DNA of 24,100 nucleotides from NCBI RefSeq assembly GCF_000373985.1, contig NZ_KB893086.1, positions 9,526 through 33,625 on the forward strand, given 5' to 3'. Below, piece after piece: positions 16,305 to 22,906 of the stretch. The DNA comes from Desulfobacter curvatus DSM 3379. Its GTDB lineage: Bacteria > Desulfobacterota > Desulfobacteria > Desulfobacterales > Desulfobacteraceae. The position numbers and the translations under genes were made by a program. The number at the start of each line of letters is the position of its first letter. Position 1 is the first letter of the stretch. Below the pieces are notes generated by a model. That model saw only the letters and a program-made list of their open reading frames with translations, ran no database searches and was not told where the DNA came from.

Positions 16305-16669
16305 TGAAACCTATTAAATCACTCGTTGTTATGACCATTGTCCTGTCTTTTGTTTTTTGTTCTGCGGCCTTTGCCGATAGTATCAAAAACCGCATGAAAC
16401 AACGGCTGCCCCAGATTGTCGATTTGAAAAATAAAGGCATTGTTGGTGAAACCAATACAGGTTATCTGGGATTTGTCACGGCAAAAAAGGAAAAACAGGA
16501 TGTGGTGGCAGCCGAAAATATGGATCGAAAAGCCGTTTACAGCCATATTGCAACGCAGCAAAACGTATCCATCCAGCTTGTTCAGAAAAGAAGAGCAGCC
16601 GCTTTGTTTTCAAACGGAATAAAAGGGCATTATTACCAGAATGAGGCCGGTGCCTGGGTTAAAAAATAA
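16304..16669 (+). CDS. ydbL: YdbL family periplasmic protein (DUF1318)
   Basis: A 121-residue protein with a cleavable signal peptide (basic MKPIK, hydrophobic SLVVMTIVLSFVFCS, AFA cleavage site at about residue 24). The mature part has the DUF1318 pattern IKNRMKQRLPQIVDLKNKGIVGETNTGYLGFV, with a later NVSIQLVQKRRAAALFSNG and a C-terminal GHYYQNEAGAWVKK, as in E. coli YdbL. YdbL is a periplasmic partner that affects YdbH-YnbE assembly in E. coli. AGGAGG lies directly before the ATG, inside the 3' end of the ynbE homologue. It ends the operon; an inverted repeat follows. Confidence 0.88.
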   Translation: MKPIKSLVVMTIVLSFVFCSAAFADSIKNRMKQRLPQIVDLKNKGIVGETNTGYLGFVTAKKEKQDVVAAENMDRKAVYSHIATQQNVSIQLVQKRRAAALFSNGIKGHYYQNEAGAWVKK

Positions 16670-16672
16670 GGT

Positions 16673-16716
16673 AAAAAAGCCGCTTTTGGGGGATAACAAT
16701 TCCAAAAAAGCGGCTT
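16673..16716 (-). terminator. Strong hairpin terminator, shared between convergent operons
   Basis: AAGCCGCTTTT (16677-16687) pairs over 11 bp with AAAAGCGGCTT (16706-16716) around an 18-nt loop. Read on the minus strand, the stem runs into TTTTTT, so it is a good intrinsic terminator for the minus-strand genes. On the plus strand there is no U-tract, so its value for the ydbH operon is weaker. Confidence 0.8.
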
Positions 16717-16745
16717 GTATGAATTTAAATAAACCGGGAGGCTGA

Positions 16746-17180
16746 TCAATACCCACTACCACGCTCCATCAGGGCAGTTAATTCTTTTTGAATACAAAAA
16801 TAGATATCATCGTCGCTGCCGTAGATGTCAATGACATCTTTGTGGTTGATCAATGTTTCAACCACAAATGCGGTCAGGTAAAGGCTGGCAATATTGGGGT
16901 TTGAAACCAGGGATCTGAATGGGGCTACTGCATAGTCAATATCAAAATCCTCGGCCCGGCACAGTTTGTCCAGGCAACGTACAATCTGGTTTTCCACGCT
17001 GGATTTACTCACGGTTTCAATGAGCCCGGTCTCAATGAGTTTCATGGACACTTTGTTACTGAATGAATCAATGTTATCCCGGATAGCGCTGATGGTTTTA
17101 ATTCTTTCCCGCTCTTTTGAAGACTCAATCTTAGAAAGAAGCTTGGATTCCCTGTTCCCGGTGTAAAACATTTTTGCCAT
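16746..17180 (-). CDS. Hypothetical 144-residue helical protein
   Basis: I do not recognise this protein. It has no signal peptide or TM segment, a basic N-terminal third (ESKLLSKIESSKERERIKTISAIRDNID), and a helical remainder with two cysteines (C69 and C73) in IVRCLDKLCRAEDFDIDYA. The ending IYGSDDDIYFCIQKELTALMERGSGY is acidic. AAGGA precedes the ATG. It lies 88 bp downstream of the large PHP-like gene on the same strand and directly upstream of a terminator, so it is likely the second gene of that transcript and may work with it. Confidence 0.65.
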   Translation of the reverse strand: MAKMFYTGNRESKLLSKIESSKERERIKTISAIRDNIDSFSNKVSMKLIETGLIETVSKSSVENQIVRCLDKLCRAEDFDIDYAVAPFRSLVSNPNIASLYLTAFVVETLINHKDVIDIYGSDDDIYFCIQKELTALMERGSGY

Positions 17181-17268
17181 TGATTTATCCTTAAAATAAA
17201 TAAGCCATTATTATGAAATAAATATTATATGACAATTTGGTTGTTATTTTCAAGATAAAAAAAGATGT

Positions 17269-20200
17269 TTATGAATATGGCATCTCATCGAATCTATCCT
17301 GCAGGATGGATGCCTTTACCTTTTCAATGCCGTTGAGATAAGAGGAGTATAAAATTAGATAAAAGGAGAGGGGGCGTGAAAAATTTTTACCCAGAATGCC
17401 GTCCACAAACAATCTGCTGATATGATGCTCATGGCGCAGCATGTTCTGGGCCTGGAAAAATATCACCTTTTCTTCAGGCGTCATGTCAGAAACCACACGG
17501 ATTAATGAACTCTGGGCCCGGGGTAGATACATCCAGAAATAAAACAGATCCAGGGCATTGATGATGATCAGGGTTGCCAGATCCCGGACTTCCGAGTTCT
17601 TGTTATCTAAAAGCATGTCTGAATTTTCCAGGATATTGAGCTCTTCTGTTTCAGGAAACAGCATGATCAGCCTGGAGTAAATATCAAAAAGCTCAGATAT
17701 CTTTTTGCGGATATTTTGTTGTCGAAGACGCGTGTAAACAGATCGGTCAGCCGCCGCTTCAATGAATCCGGCGACAATATCAGATGCCCCTTTTGAAATG
17801 ATGGCCGCCCATTTTTGAAGGACTCCGTTAATATTGGGAACATTCAAAATACCTAAAACAGCGCCGATGCCTGCACTGAGCACAACAGCAACAGGAATGG
17901 AAATAATGCTTCTGAAAAAATTCCCGGTCACGGCCCCTTTGGGCAGCCCCCTGAAAAAATTATGGGTGGAAAGATAAATACCGTTGGCAAGGCCCATGAC
18001 GGTATAAAGCATCACAGGACCGTTATCTATGGTAATGCCCAAGGTATTGTCCAAAAGAAGGGTTTTAACCAGATAGTCCAGCAGCGGGACTGAAAACCCC
18101 GTGAATAAGAGAGAATCCGCAAGCCTGTCCCAACTGACATAGTCATTCCATTTTAAACGGGATGCCCTTCTAATACCTCCCCCGCCGAGCACCGACTGAA
18201 TCACATTCCTTATGCCCGTTATTCCGAACCAGATCGAAGCACCAAAATAGGCCAGAAGCCACCAGTCTTTGGTCAGCATGAAACAAAGCTGTGCCGGAAT
18301 AAATCCCACAATGACCTTGAAAAAATTTTTAAGCTTGGTATTAAGATATCTAAAAGATTTTTCAGACTTGGATTTTTCATTGGATTCTGCGACAAAACTA
18401 TCTGTGTGCCCCATCAAAGCCGATCGTCCAAGGGTAACCAGGTCGCCTTTGGATGTCTGGTCCAGTAGAAAGAATTCCGATAGCCACTCCCTTTTCCTGG
18501 TGGAAAATAACAGGCGCATGCCAGGTATCCCGGCAATAGCATCGGGAAGAAATTCAGGTGGTGATGTGGTGGTGCAAAGACTGGTTTTAACATTGACGGG
18601 AAGACGCAACCTGTCACTGTTTTTTTTTCTGATTTTCTGCCGGACCCTGAAGGGCAGGGTGTCTATAACCGCAAATCCCATACCATAATGCCCAGGCTTG
18701 CTTGTTGAGTCAGACCCGATTCTTAATCTGATGGGGCGGGTATCAAACATATGCTTGAATTCGTTAATGTCGTTGAGGATTTCAGACAGTTTGTTCAGCC
18801 GGTCTTCTTTTTGATCTACATCATGTTTTTGTACATCTTCGATAATTTTTGAAATAATGCGTTTTAATTTTAATATACTTCCTTGGTTGATCGCTGCCAG
18901 CAGTTCATTGACGCGAAGCATAATTTCATTGTCCAAGGGATTGTATTTTTTCAGATTGATAATTTCAATTCTAGCGATCCTGCCACAGCTTTCATATAAA
19001 AGTTCAAGCACATCTTCAGGCCTTAGCCTGTCAAGGTTCTGGGTAATTCTAAAATCGTCAAGAAGATCCTCTATCTGATCCAAAAGCGTGCAAAACTGCA
19101 CACAAAGCCTTGGCGGTGCACTATCGCCTTGTTCGTTAACATAATCGTAAAGTCCGCTGAAAAAATGTTCGGCATCAAGATGTTGCTCAAGAATGTCACT
19201 GACCATGAAATCATTCATGGTTTTGGATAGACGGTCAAGATGCGTTTCAGCCTCCGGAGTCTTTTCCTCCCTCTCCTTTAACTGAGAAATTTCTGCTTGA
19301 ATGGTCTTAAGAACTTCTGAGTGAATAAATTCGCCCAGGTATTGAAAGCTCGGCTGACCAGGTCCGACAAAGGCGAGAAATTCTTCAGCCCCCACAGGCG
19401 TCATGGTAATCCCAAGATCCCTGCATAATTCCATACGTCCTGACTCATTGAATCTGTCCAGCAGAAGATAGAGATATTTTTCCTGGAATTTTACAAGGGC
19501 TTTTCCCTGTTCCATGAACTGAATCACTGTGGGTTGGGTAAGAAAATTCAAAAAAGATTCAAGGTTCGGCAGTCCCCTGGAGACCCAGATAATGGAGATA
19601 TATCTGTCCCGGTGAAGGGGCCAGAATTCAATTCCGATTCTTAGATCAATTTCCATGATTCTGGCCGCTTCAATCAGCTCCAGTGCGCATTTGGGTTCAA
19701 TATAGTGGTAGTAGATTACACGCAGTCTTCGAATGCCCTTGATCCAGGCATCCATGATCAGATGTGTCGCACTTTTCCTGCCCGAGGTATTAGCATCATG
19801 GACATGGTCGTCAAAGGTGATCTGATTCCACTCTTCGGGCATTTCAAGCAGATGGTAGTGGTCGAGCAAATTTCGGATAACCCTGGGCTTGCCAAATGCG
19901 GCGATTCTGAAATCGTGGGCCAGTTTAAGCTGGAGTTCAGGCTGTTCCTTCGCCCGAACCAGATCTTTCATGATTTGCAGCAATACCCTGGATGTATTTT
20001 TGGGTATAGGGCCGCCAACGGTGTCCACAATGTCGTCCTTAAGGCCTGCCAGGGCTTTAAGTCTGCTTGTGATATCACCGCTTTTAATGGATTCCATGAG
20101 ATTGATAATTGAATATGCAGCGCGAAGGCCCCTGGATTCCGCAAGCTCTTTGATCCCTAAAGGGTGAAAAAACGGATAGAGCGACTTGCCTGTGTATCCA

Positions 20201-20292
20201 AGCTTTTTGGGTTCGTTATACACCGAGTTTACAATCTCAATGAGTTTGTAATCCCGCTTGTCAAAAAAAATGGAATTAATGGCCCGCTGCAT
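17269..20292 (-). CDS. Large PHP-like membrane-anchored protein of unknown function
   Basis: A 1007-residue protein. The region ~155-245 resembles a PHP phosphoesterase: TFDDHVHDANTSGR (H163, H165) for the HxH motif, then IRRLRVIYYHY (H196, at the TDHN position), CALELIEAARIMEIDLRIGIEF (E222 at the GxE position) and H227. The later PHP ligands are not obvious, so activity is uncertain. Residues ~330-520 are largely helical and coiled-coil-like. About 657-818 contains four hydrophobic segments (657-700, 725-748, 757-780, 793-818) giving a multi-pass membrane part, followed by a helical cytoplasm-type tail. The ATG at 20292 (MQRAINS) was chosen; the longer frame upstream runs through repeat copy G. 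No close family is known to me. The small gene at 16746 follows on the same transcript. Confidence 0.7.
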   Translation of the reverse strand: MQRAINSIFFDKRDYKLIEIVNSVYNEPKKLGYTGKSLYPFFHPLGIKELAESRGLRAAYSIINLMESIKSGDITSRLKALAGLKDDIVDTVGGPIPKNTSRVLLQIMKDLVRAKEQPELQLKLAHDFRIAAFGKPRVIRNLLDHYHLLEMPEEWNQITFDDHVHDANTSGRKSATHLIMDAWIKGIRRLRVIYYHYIEPKCALELIEAARIMEIDLRIGIEFWPLHRDRYISIIWVSRGLPNLESFLNFLTQPTVIQFMEQGKALVKFQEKYLYLLLDRFNESGRMELCRDLGITMTPVGAEEFLAFVGPGQPSFQYLGEFIHSEVLKTIQAEISQLKEREEKTPEAETHLDRLSKTMNDFMVSDILEQHLDAEHFFSGLYDYVNEQGDSAPPRLCVQFCTLLDQIEDLLDDFRITQNLDRLRPEDVLELLYESCGRIARIEIINLKKYNPLDNEIMLRVNELLAAINQGSILKLKRIISKIIEDVQKHDVDQKEDRLNKLSEILNDINEFKHMFDTRPIRLRIGSDSTSKPGHYGMGFAVIDTLPFRVRQKIRKKNSDRLRLPVNVKTSLCTTTSPPEFLPDAIAGIPGMRLLFSTRKREWLSEFFLLDQTSKGDLVTLGRSALMGHTDSFVAESNEKSKSEKSFRYLNTKLKNFFKVIVGFIPAQLCFMLTKDWWLLAYFGASIWFGITGIRNVIQSVLGGGGIRRASRLKWNDYVSWDRLADSLLFTGFSVPLLDYLVKTLLLDNTLGITIDNGPVMLYTVMGLANGIYLSTHNFFRGLPKGAVTGNFFRSIISIPVAVVLSAGIGAVLGILNVPNINGVLQKWAAIISKGASDIVAGFIEAAADRSVYTRLRQQNIRKKISELFDIYSRLIMLFPETEELNILENSDMLLDNKNSEVRDLATLIIINALDLFYFWMYLPRAQSSLIRVVSDMTPEEKVIFFQAQNMLRHEHHISRLFVDGILGKNFSRPLSFYLILYSSYLNGIEKVKASILQDRFDEMPYS

Positions 20293-20347
20293 CAGAAATC
20301 CGCCTTTATGTGAATTGGGTTGCTGTAAAAATAATCGGTCCTTTATT

Positions 20348-20443
20348 AATTTTTTATAAGAAACCCTCTGTAACCCACAGAGATGTTTCAATATTTATTA
20401 TGGGCTGAGTCTGGATGGTGATAGCCCAGTCCATGGCTGTTAT
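20348..20443 (-). repeat. Dispersed structured element, copy G
   Basis: Read on the minus strand it begins ATAACAGCCATGGACTGGG. The left hairpin register is shifted to TGGGCT/AGCCCA. The right hairpin has the compensatory outer stem GAAAC/GTTTC around TCTGT-GGGTT-ACAGA, and the end is TTTCTTATAAAAAATT. It lies in sense orientation, ending 55 bp before the start of the PHP-like gene, so it would be in that gene's leader. Confidence 0.85.
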
Positions 20444-20599
20444 TCGTATTCTAATGCCTTTTTTTAATCAATGCCATATTTTTCATTCGTTTACAGGATG
20501 TGGATTTCAAAAGATCGTTATGAGGTATAGACGGTTGGACTATGACGCCAAGGCATGGTTTTTTCATTTAACTCAAATTTTTTTTAAGGTGGTTAGGGC
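20444..20599. other. Intergenic segment between copy G and the FmdE gene
   Basis: Together with copy G this is a ~307-bp gap without a gene. It is AT-rich with several A/T runs (20460-20466, 20578-20585). I see no clear terminator for the FmdE gene and no confident promoter for the PHP-like gene, although that promoter must lie here or upstream. Confidence 0.3.
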
Positions 20600-21220
20600 C
20601 TATTGCAATTTCATGCCCGCCATACAACCTTGGCAGAACAAGCCGCCGTCTGCCTGGGTTAATTTGGAGGCCATGGTGGGCTCTTTGCAGCCGTCACACG
20701 GATGTGAAGGCTCTATCTTTGCTTTGGGAGGCATGGCTACCGTTATTCCGGTGATGGTGAAAAGTTGTTCAGGTGCCTGTTCAAGAATTTGCATAGCCTT
20801 TGCCCTGTGAAGATCCCAGAACTCTTCATGATCAGTTTTGTCTGCTTTATTCTCCCTTATCAGTTGTGTCAATTCCTGATGTCTTGCCCCCAGAAGCGGT
20901 TCAGGGTCGTATTTTTTAGCAATGCGAACGCCTTTCCCTGAATTTCTGCTGATAAAGGTGAATGCGGTTTTCCCATAATCTTTAAAAATGAAATTGCCCT
21001 TGCCAAAGGTGCATCCTGTAATCACCTGGATCGCATCAGTTCCGCAGGCATCTGTTTCAACAATGGCCACAATCTCCTCGTCCAGTGCCCGTGCTTCTGA
21101 AATGAAGTCCATACCGGCCATGGCCGCCTGGAACCCGAATGCAAGCCCCGGACACAAATGACCGTGAAATTCGATACATTTTTGAAATAATTTTTGTTTT
21201 TCCGTTGGCAAATTCGGCAT
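20600..21220 (-). CDS. FmdE family protein (formylmethanofuran dehydrogenase subunit E-like)
   Basis: A 206-residue protein of the FmdE family. The N-terminal domain carries FHGHLCPGLAFGFQAAM (H19, H21, C23), C59 in VETDACGTDAIQ, C70 in TGCTFGKGNFIFKDYGKTAFTF, the usual FmdE metal-site residues. The C-terminus has a zinc-finger pattern C175-x2-C178 ... C196-x2-C199. FmdE was named after a methanogen dehydrogenase subunit, but in sulfate reducers such proteins occur alone; binding of molybdopterin or another metal cofactor is assumed, not shown. The ATG at 21220 has AAGGAG upstream and begins at the expected place. The longer frame to 21301 lacks support. It is transcribed alone, divergent from tRNA-Leu. 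Confidence 0.85.
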   Translation of the reverse strand: MPNLPTEKQKLFQKCIEFHGHLCPGLAFGFQAAMAGMDFISEARALDEEIVAIVETDACGTDAIQVITGCTFGKGNFIFKDYGKTAFTFISRNSGKGVRIAKKYDPEPLLGARHQELTQLIRENKADKTDHEEFWDLHRAKAMQILEQAPEQLFTITGITVAMPPKAKIEPSHPCDGCKEPTMASKLTQADGGLFCQGCMAGMKLQ

Positions 21221-21322
21221 AACCACTCCTTTATCAGCTATATGCGCCTTTCCAAACGCCACATCAGATTGCTTAAAACATACAGAACGATCACGTGTCA
21301 AGCAAGAACTGCGGATTTAGAC

Positions 21323-21351
21323 TTGCAAATCCAGGCGCAATAATATATTTT
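21323..21351 (+). promoter_or_regulatory. Putative promoter of tRNA-Leu
   Basis: TTGCAA (21323-21328), a 17-bp spacer, then TATTTT (21346-21351), placing a start about 8 bp before the tRNA 5' end. The spacing is ideal and the boxes are moderate matches to sigma-70. Confidence 0.45.
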
Positions 21352-21365
21352 CCACAATATTAAAT

Positions 21366-21452
21366 GCCTGGGTGGCGGAACTGGTAGACGCAAGGGACTT
21401 AAAATCCCTCGCCCGCAAGGGTGTACGAGTTCAATTCTCGTCCCAGGTACCA
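21366..21452 (+). tRNA. tRNA-Leu (UAA anticodon), CCA encoded
   Basis: A complete class II tRNA. Acceptor arms are GCCTGGG and CCCAGGT, followed by A and an encoded CCA. The D-arm region is GGCGGAACTGGTAGACGC, as in leucine tRNAs. The anticodon stem AGGGA/TCCCT carries loop CTTAAAA with anticodon TAA. The long variable arm (GCCC-GCAA-GGGT) and T arm ACGAG-TTCAATT-CTCGT complete it. It reads UUA (and by wobble UUG). The tyrosine integrase gene immediately downstream, facing it, shows that its 3' end is the likely attachment site of the element that follows. Confidence 0.97.
21430..21452. other. Probable attachment site (attL) in tRNA-Leu 3' end
   Basis: Integrases of this type commonly recombine at the T-arm/acceptor part of a tRNA gene, which is regenerated by the element. 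The int gene begins its own 3' end only 48 bp away. The matching direct repeat (attR) would be outside the window, so the exact core cannot be set. Confidence 0.5.
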
Positions 21453-21464
21453 AATAAAAACAAG

Positions 21465-21491
21465 GGGTTAGCCGAATTGGTTAACCCTTTT
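21465..21491. terminator. Bidirectional terminator between tRNA-Leu and integrase
   Basis: GGGTTAGCC (21465-21473) pairs with GGTTAACCC (21479-21487), with one G-U, around a 5-nt loop. It is followed by TTTT on the plus strand and, on the minus strand, by a T-rich run opposite 21455-21463. It ends both the tRNA transcript and the converging integrase transcript. Confidence 0.75.
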
Positions 21492-21499
21492 GTCGTTCA

Positions 21500-22582
21500 T
21501 CAAGAGCCTTCTGTGTGAGACTCCGTGTGAGACTTTTGGGTCGCTGTTTCAAAAATCGACATCGCATCCACTTCAGAACCGCCAATGCTGTGTAAATATA
21601 TTTCAGTTGTTGTACGGTTCTCATGGCCAAGGATTTTCTGAATTGTTCCAAGGGGTACATTCATATTATCCAAAATGGAAGCACCAGAGTGACGAAGAGC
21701 ATGGAATGAAAATCTTCTTACTTCTGCTCTTTTACACAAGGTTTTCAAAATAGTGGAACGATATTTGAACTGCGTGGTTACCTCTTTTCCAGAGTCCCAA
21801 TCGATATAAGTATTGCAGAACACCCAAGGATAATCAGTGTTCCGCGCTGTATAGCGTCCACACAATATTTTATATAACCTTTGAGTTATTGGCACTTTTC
21901 GGGGTGTTAAATGCCCACCTTTCTTTTTTCTGGTGTATAAAACTAAATACCTGTTTTCCAAATCGACATCATTCCAAGTGAGACGATTGATCTCATTAAC
22001 ACGGGCCATTGTGTCTTTAATTGCCATCAGGTAATCTCTGATTTCAGGATCTGCAACATTTAAAACTTTTTCAATGTCATCTGGTGATGGGATATATTTT
22101 ATTCTTTTGGTCATCGGAAAGAACTCAATACCATCAGTGGGATTGGCAATCAGATTAAATTTCTTTTTGCCAAAATTGAAAATTATTCTTAAGTGACGCA
22201 GTTCCTTGTTCGCGGAATAGGCGGAAACTTTCTTCCGTTCTATAAGTCGTTTTTCAATCATTTCCGTTGATAGCTCCGCGCACAATACTTTCCCCCATTT
22301 TTGCACCCAGTGTCTGGCCATGTTTCTGTTCGTTTTATAGTATTCCTCAGATTTATAGGCTTGAACGTGATCCAGCCATTTATTGATCAAATCCAAAAAT
22401 TCCATGTCGGTTGGGATCGGGGCTGTGATCACCGTATGTTCCGGGTTCTGTGCTTCCTCCTTTCGCTTGGCCTCGGCCTGTTTGGCTTCTCTTTTCGTTT
22501 TGAACCAAGTCTTTGTGTACCGTTTTCCGTTCTGGGTGAAGTCGTACCTCCACCCTTTTCCTTTTACAAAATATAAACTCAT
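21500..22582 (-). CDS. int: Tyrosine recombinase (integrase) of an integrated element
   Basis: A 360-residue site-specific recombinase. The N-terminal YFVKGKGWRYDFTQNGKRYTK and KTKREAKQAEAKR region is an arm-type DNA-binding domain common in phage and island integrases. A SAM-like core-binding domain spans ~60-150. The catalytic domain has R194 (TMARVNEINRLTW), K219-K221 (TRKKKGGHL), H294 and R297 (FHALRHSG), H320 (LGHENRTTTEIY) and the nucleophile Y329. All residues are present, so it should be active. GAGGAGG lies just upstream of the ATG at 22582, which I prefer over the longer frame to 22636. It points at tRNA-Leu, as usual for elements inserted in tRNA 3' ends. Its 5' end overlaps the HTH gene by about 200 nt. 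Confidence 0.93.
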   Translation of the reverse strand: MSLYFVKGKGWRYDFTQNGKRYTKTWFKTKREAKQAEAKRKEEAQNPEHTVITAPIPTDMEFLDLINKWLDHVQAYKSEEYYKTNRNMARHWVQKWGKVLCAELSTEMIEKRLIERKKVSAYSANKELRHLRIIFNFGKKKFNLIANPTDGIEFFPMTKRIKYIPSPDDIEKVLNVADPEIRDYLMAIKDTMARVNEINRLTWNDVDLENRYLVLYTRKKKGGHLTPRKVPITQRLYKILCGRYTARNTDYPWVFCNTYIDWDSGKEVTTQFKYRSTILKTLCKRAEVRRFSFHALRHSGASILDNMNVPLGTIQKILGHENRTTTEIYLHSIGGSEVDAMSIFETATQKSHTESHTEGS

Positions 22583-22727
22583 AGAGGTCCTCCTCTGCTG
22601 GGAAAAATAATGAACCTCCGAGCTTCCTTCCGCCAAGTTCCTCTGCGTGTTTGTAAACCCAGCTCACGCTTTTTTTCAGGTACTTTGCGGTTTCCTCTGG
22701 TGTCAGTATATTTTTTCCGCCAGCCAT
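22380..22727 (-). CDS. AlpA/excisionase-like helix-turn-helix protein, overlapping int
   Basis: A 115-residue basic protein. Residues ~5-50 match the MerR/AlpA-type HTH_17 domain used by excisionases: ILTPEETAKYLKKSVSWVYKHAEELGGRKLGGSLFFPAEEDLYEFI. Such proteins bend DNA and set the direction of the recombinase. The C-terminal ~65 residues (ERKTVHKDLVQNEKRSQTGRGQ...) lie entirely over the 5' part of int in another frame and have no family signal, so they may be a by-product of int coding. The start ATG at 22727 has GGAGAA upstream; the frame beyond it runs across a terminator and is excluded. It is very likely co-transcribed with int. Confidence 0.75.
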   Translation of the reverse strand: MAGGKNILTPEETAKYLKKSVSWVYKHAEELGGRKLGGSLFFPAEEDLYEFIFCKRKRVEVRLHPERKTVHKDLVQNEKRSQTGRGQAKGGSTEPGTYGDHSPDPNRHGIFGFDQ

Positions 22728-22840
22728 TGTAAATCTGTTCTCCGTTTCCAGGGTTAAACTTTCTCTGAAAACAAATGGCGATGTTGGCTGACGTGATACG
22801 AATTTTTGTGTCGGAATTTTATATCTATTAAAAATGATAG

Positions 22841-22866
22841 AAAAAAAGCCTCCCGAAGTAGGAGGC
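22841..22866 (-). terminator. Intrinsic terminator after the 22907 gene
   Basis: On the minus strand GCCTCC-TACTTCG-GGAGGC forms a perfect 6-bp stem followed by TTTTTTT. It lies 41 bp past the stop codon of the upstream gene and separates it from the HTH/int pair. Confidence 0.85.
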
Positions 22867-22906
22867 ATTTTAATGTTTCTGTTTTTTAGGGGGAATAAAT
22901 CCTTGG

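Noticed and set aside
19705..20112. 135-residue plus-strand ORF opposite the PHP-like gene
   Set aside because: A shadow frame; the minus-strand frame is 1007 codons with conserved PHP-like motifs.
20293..20391. 33-residue extension of the PHP-like protein
   Set aside because: It starts inside repeat copy G from a TTG codon and has no family support.
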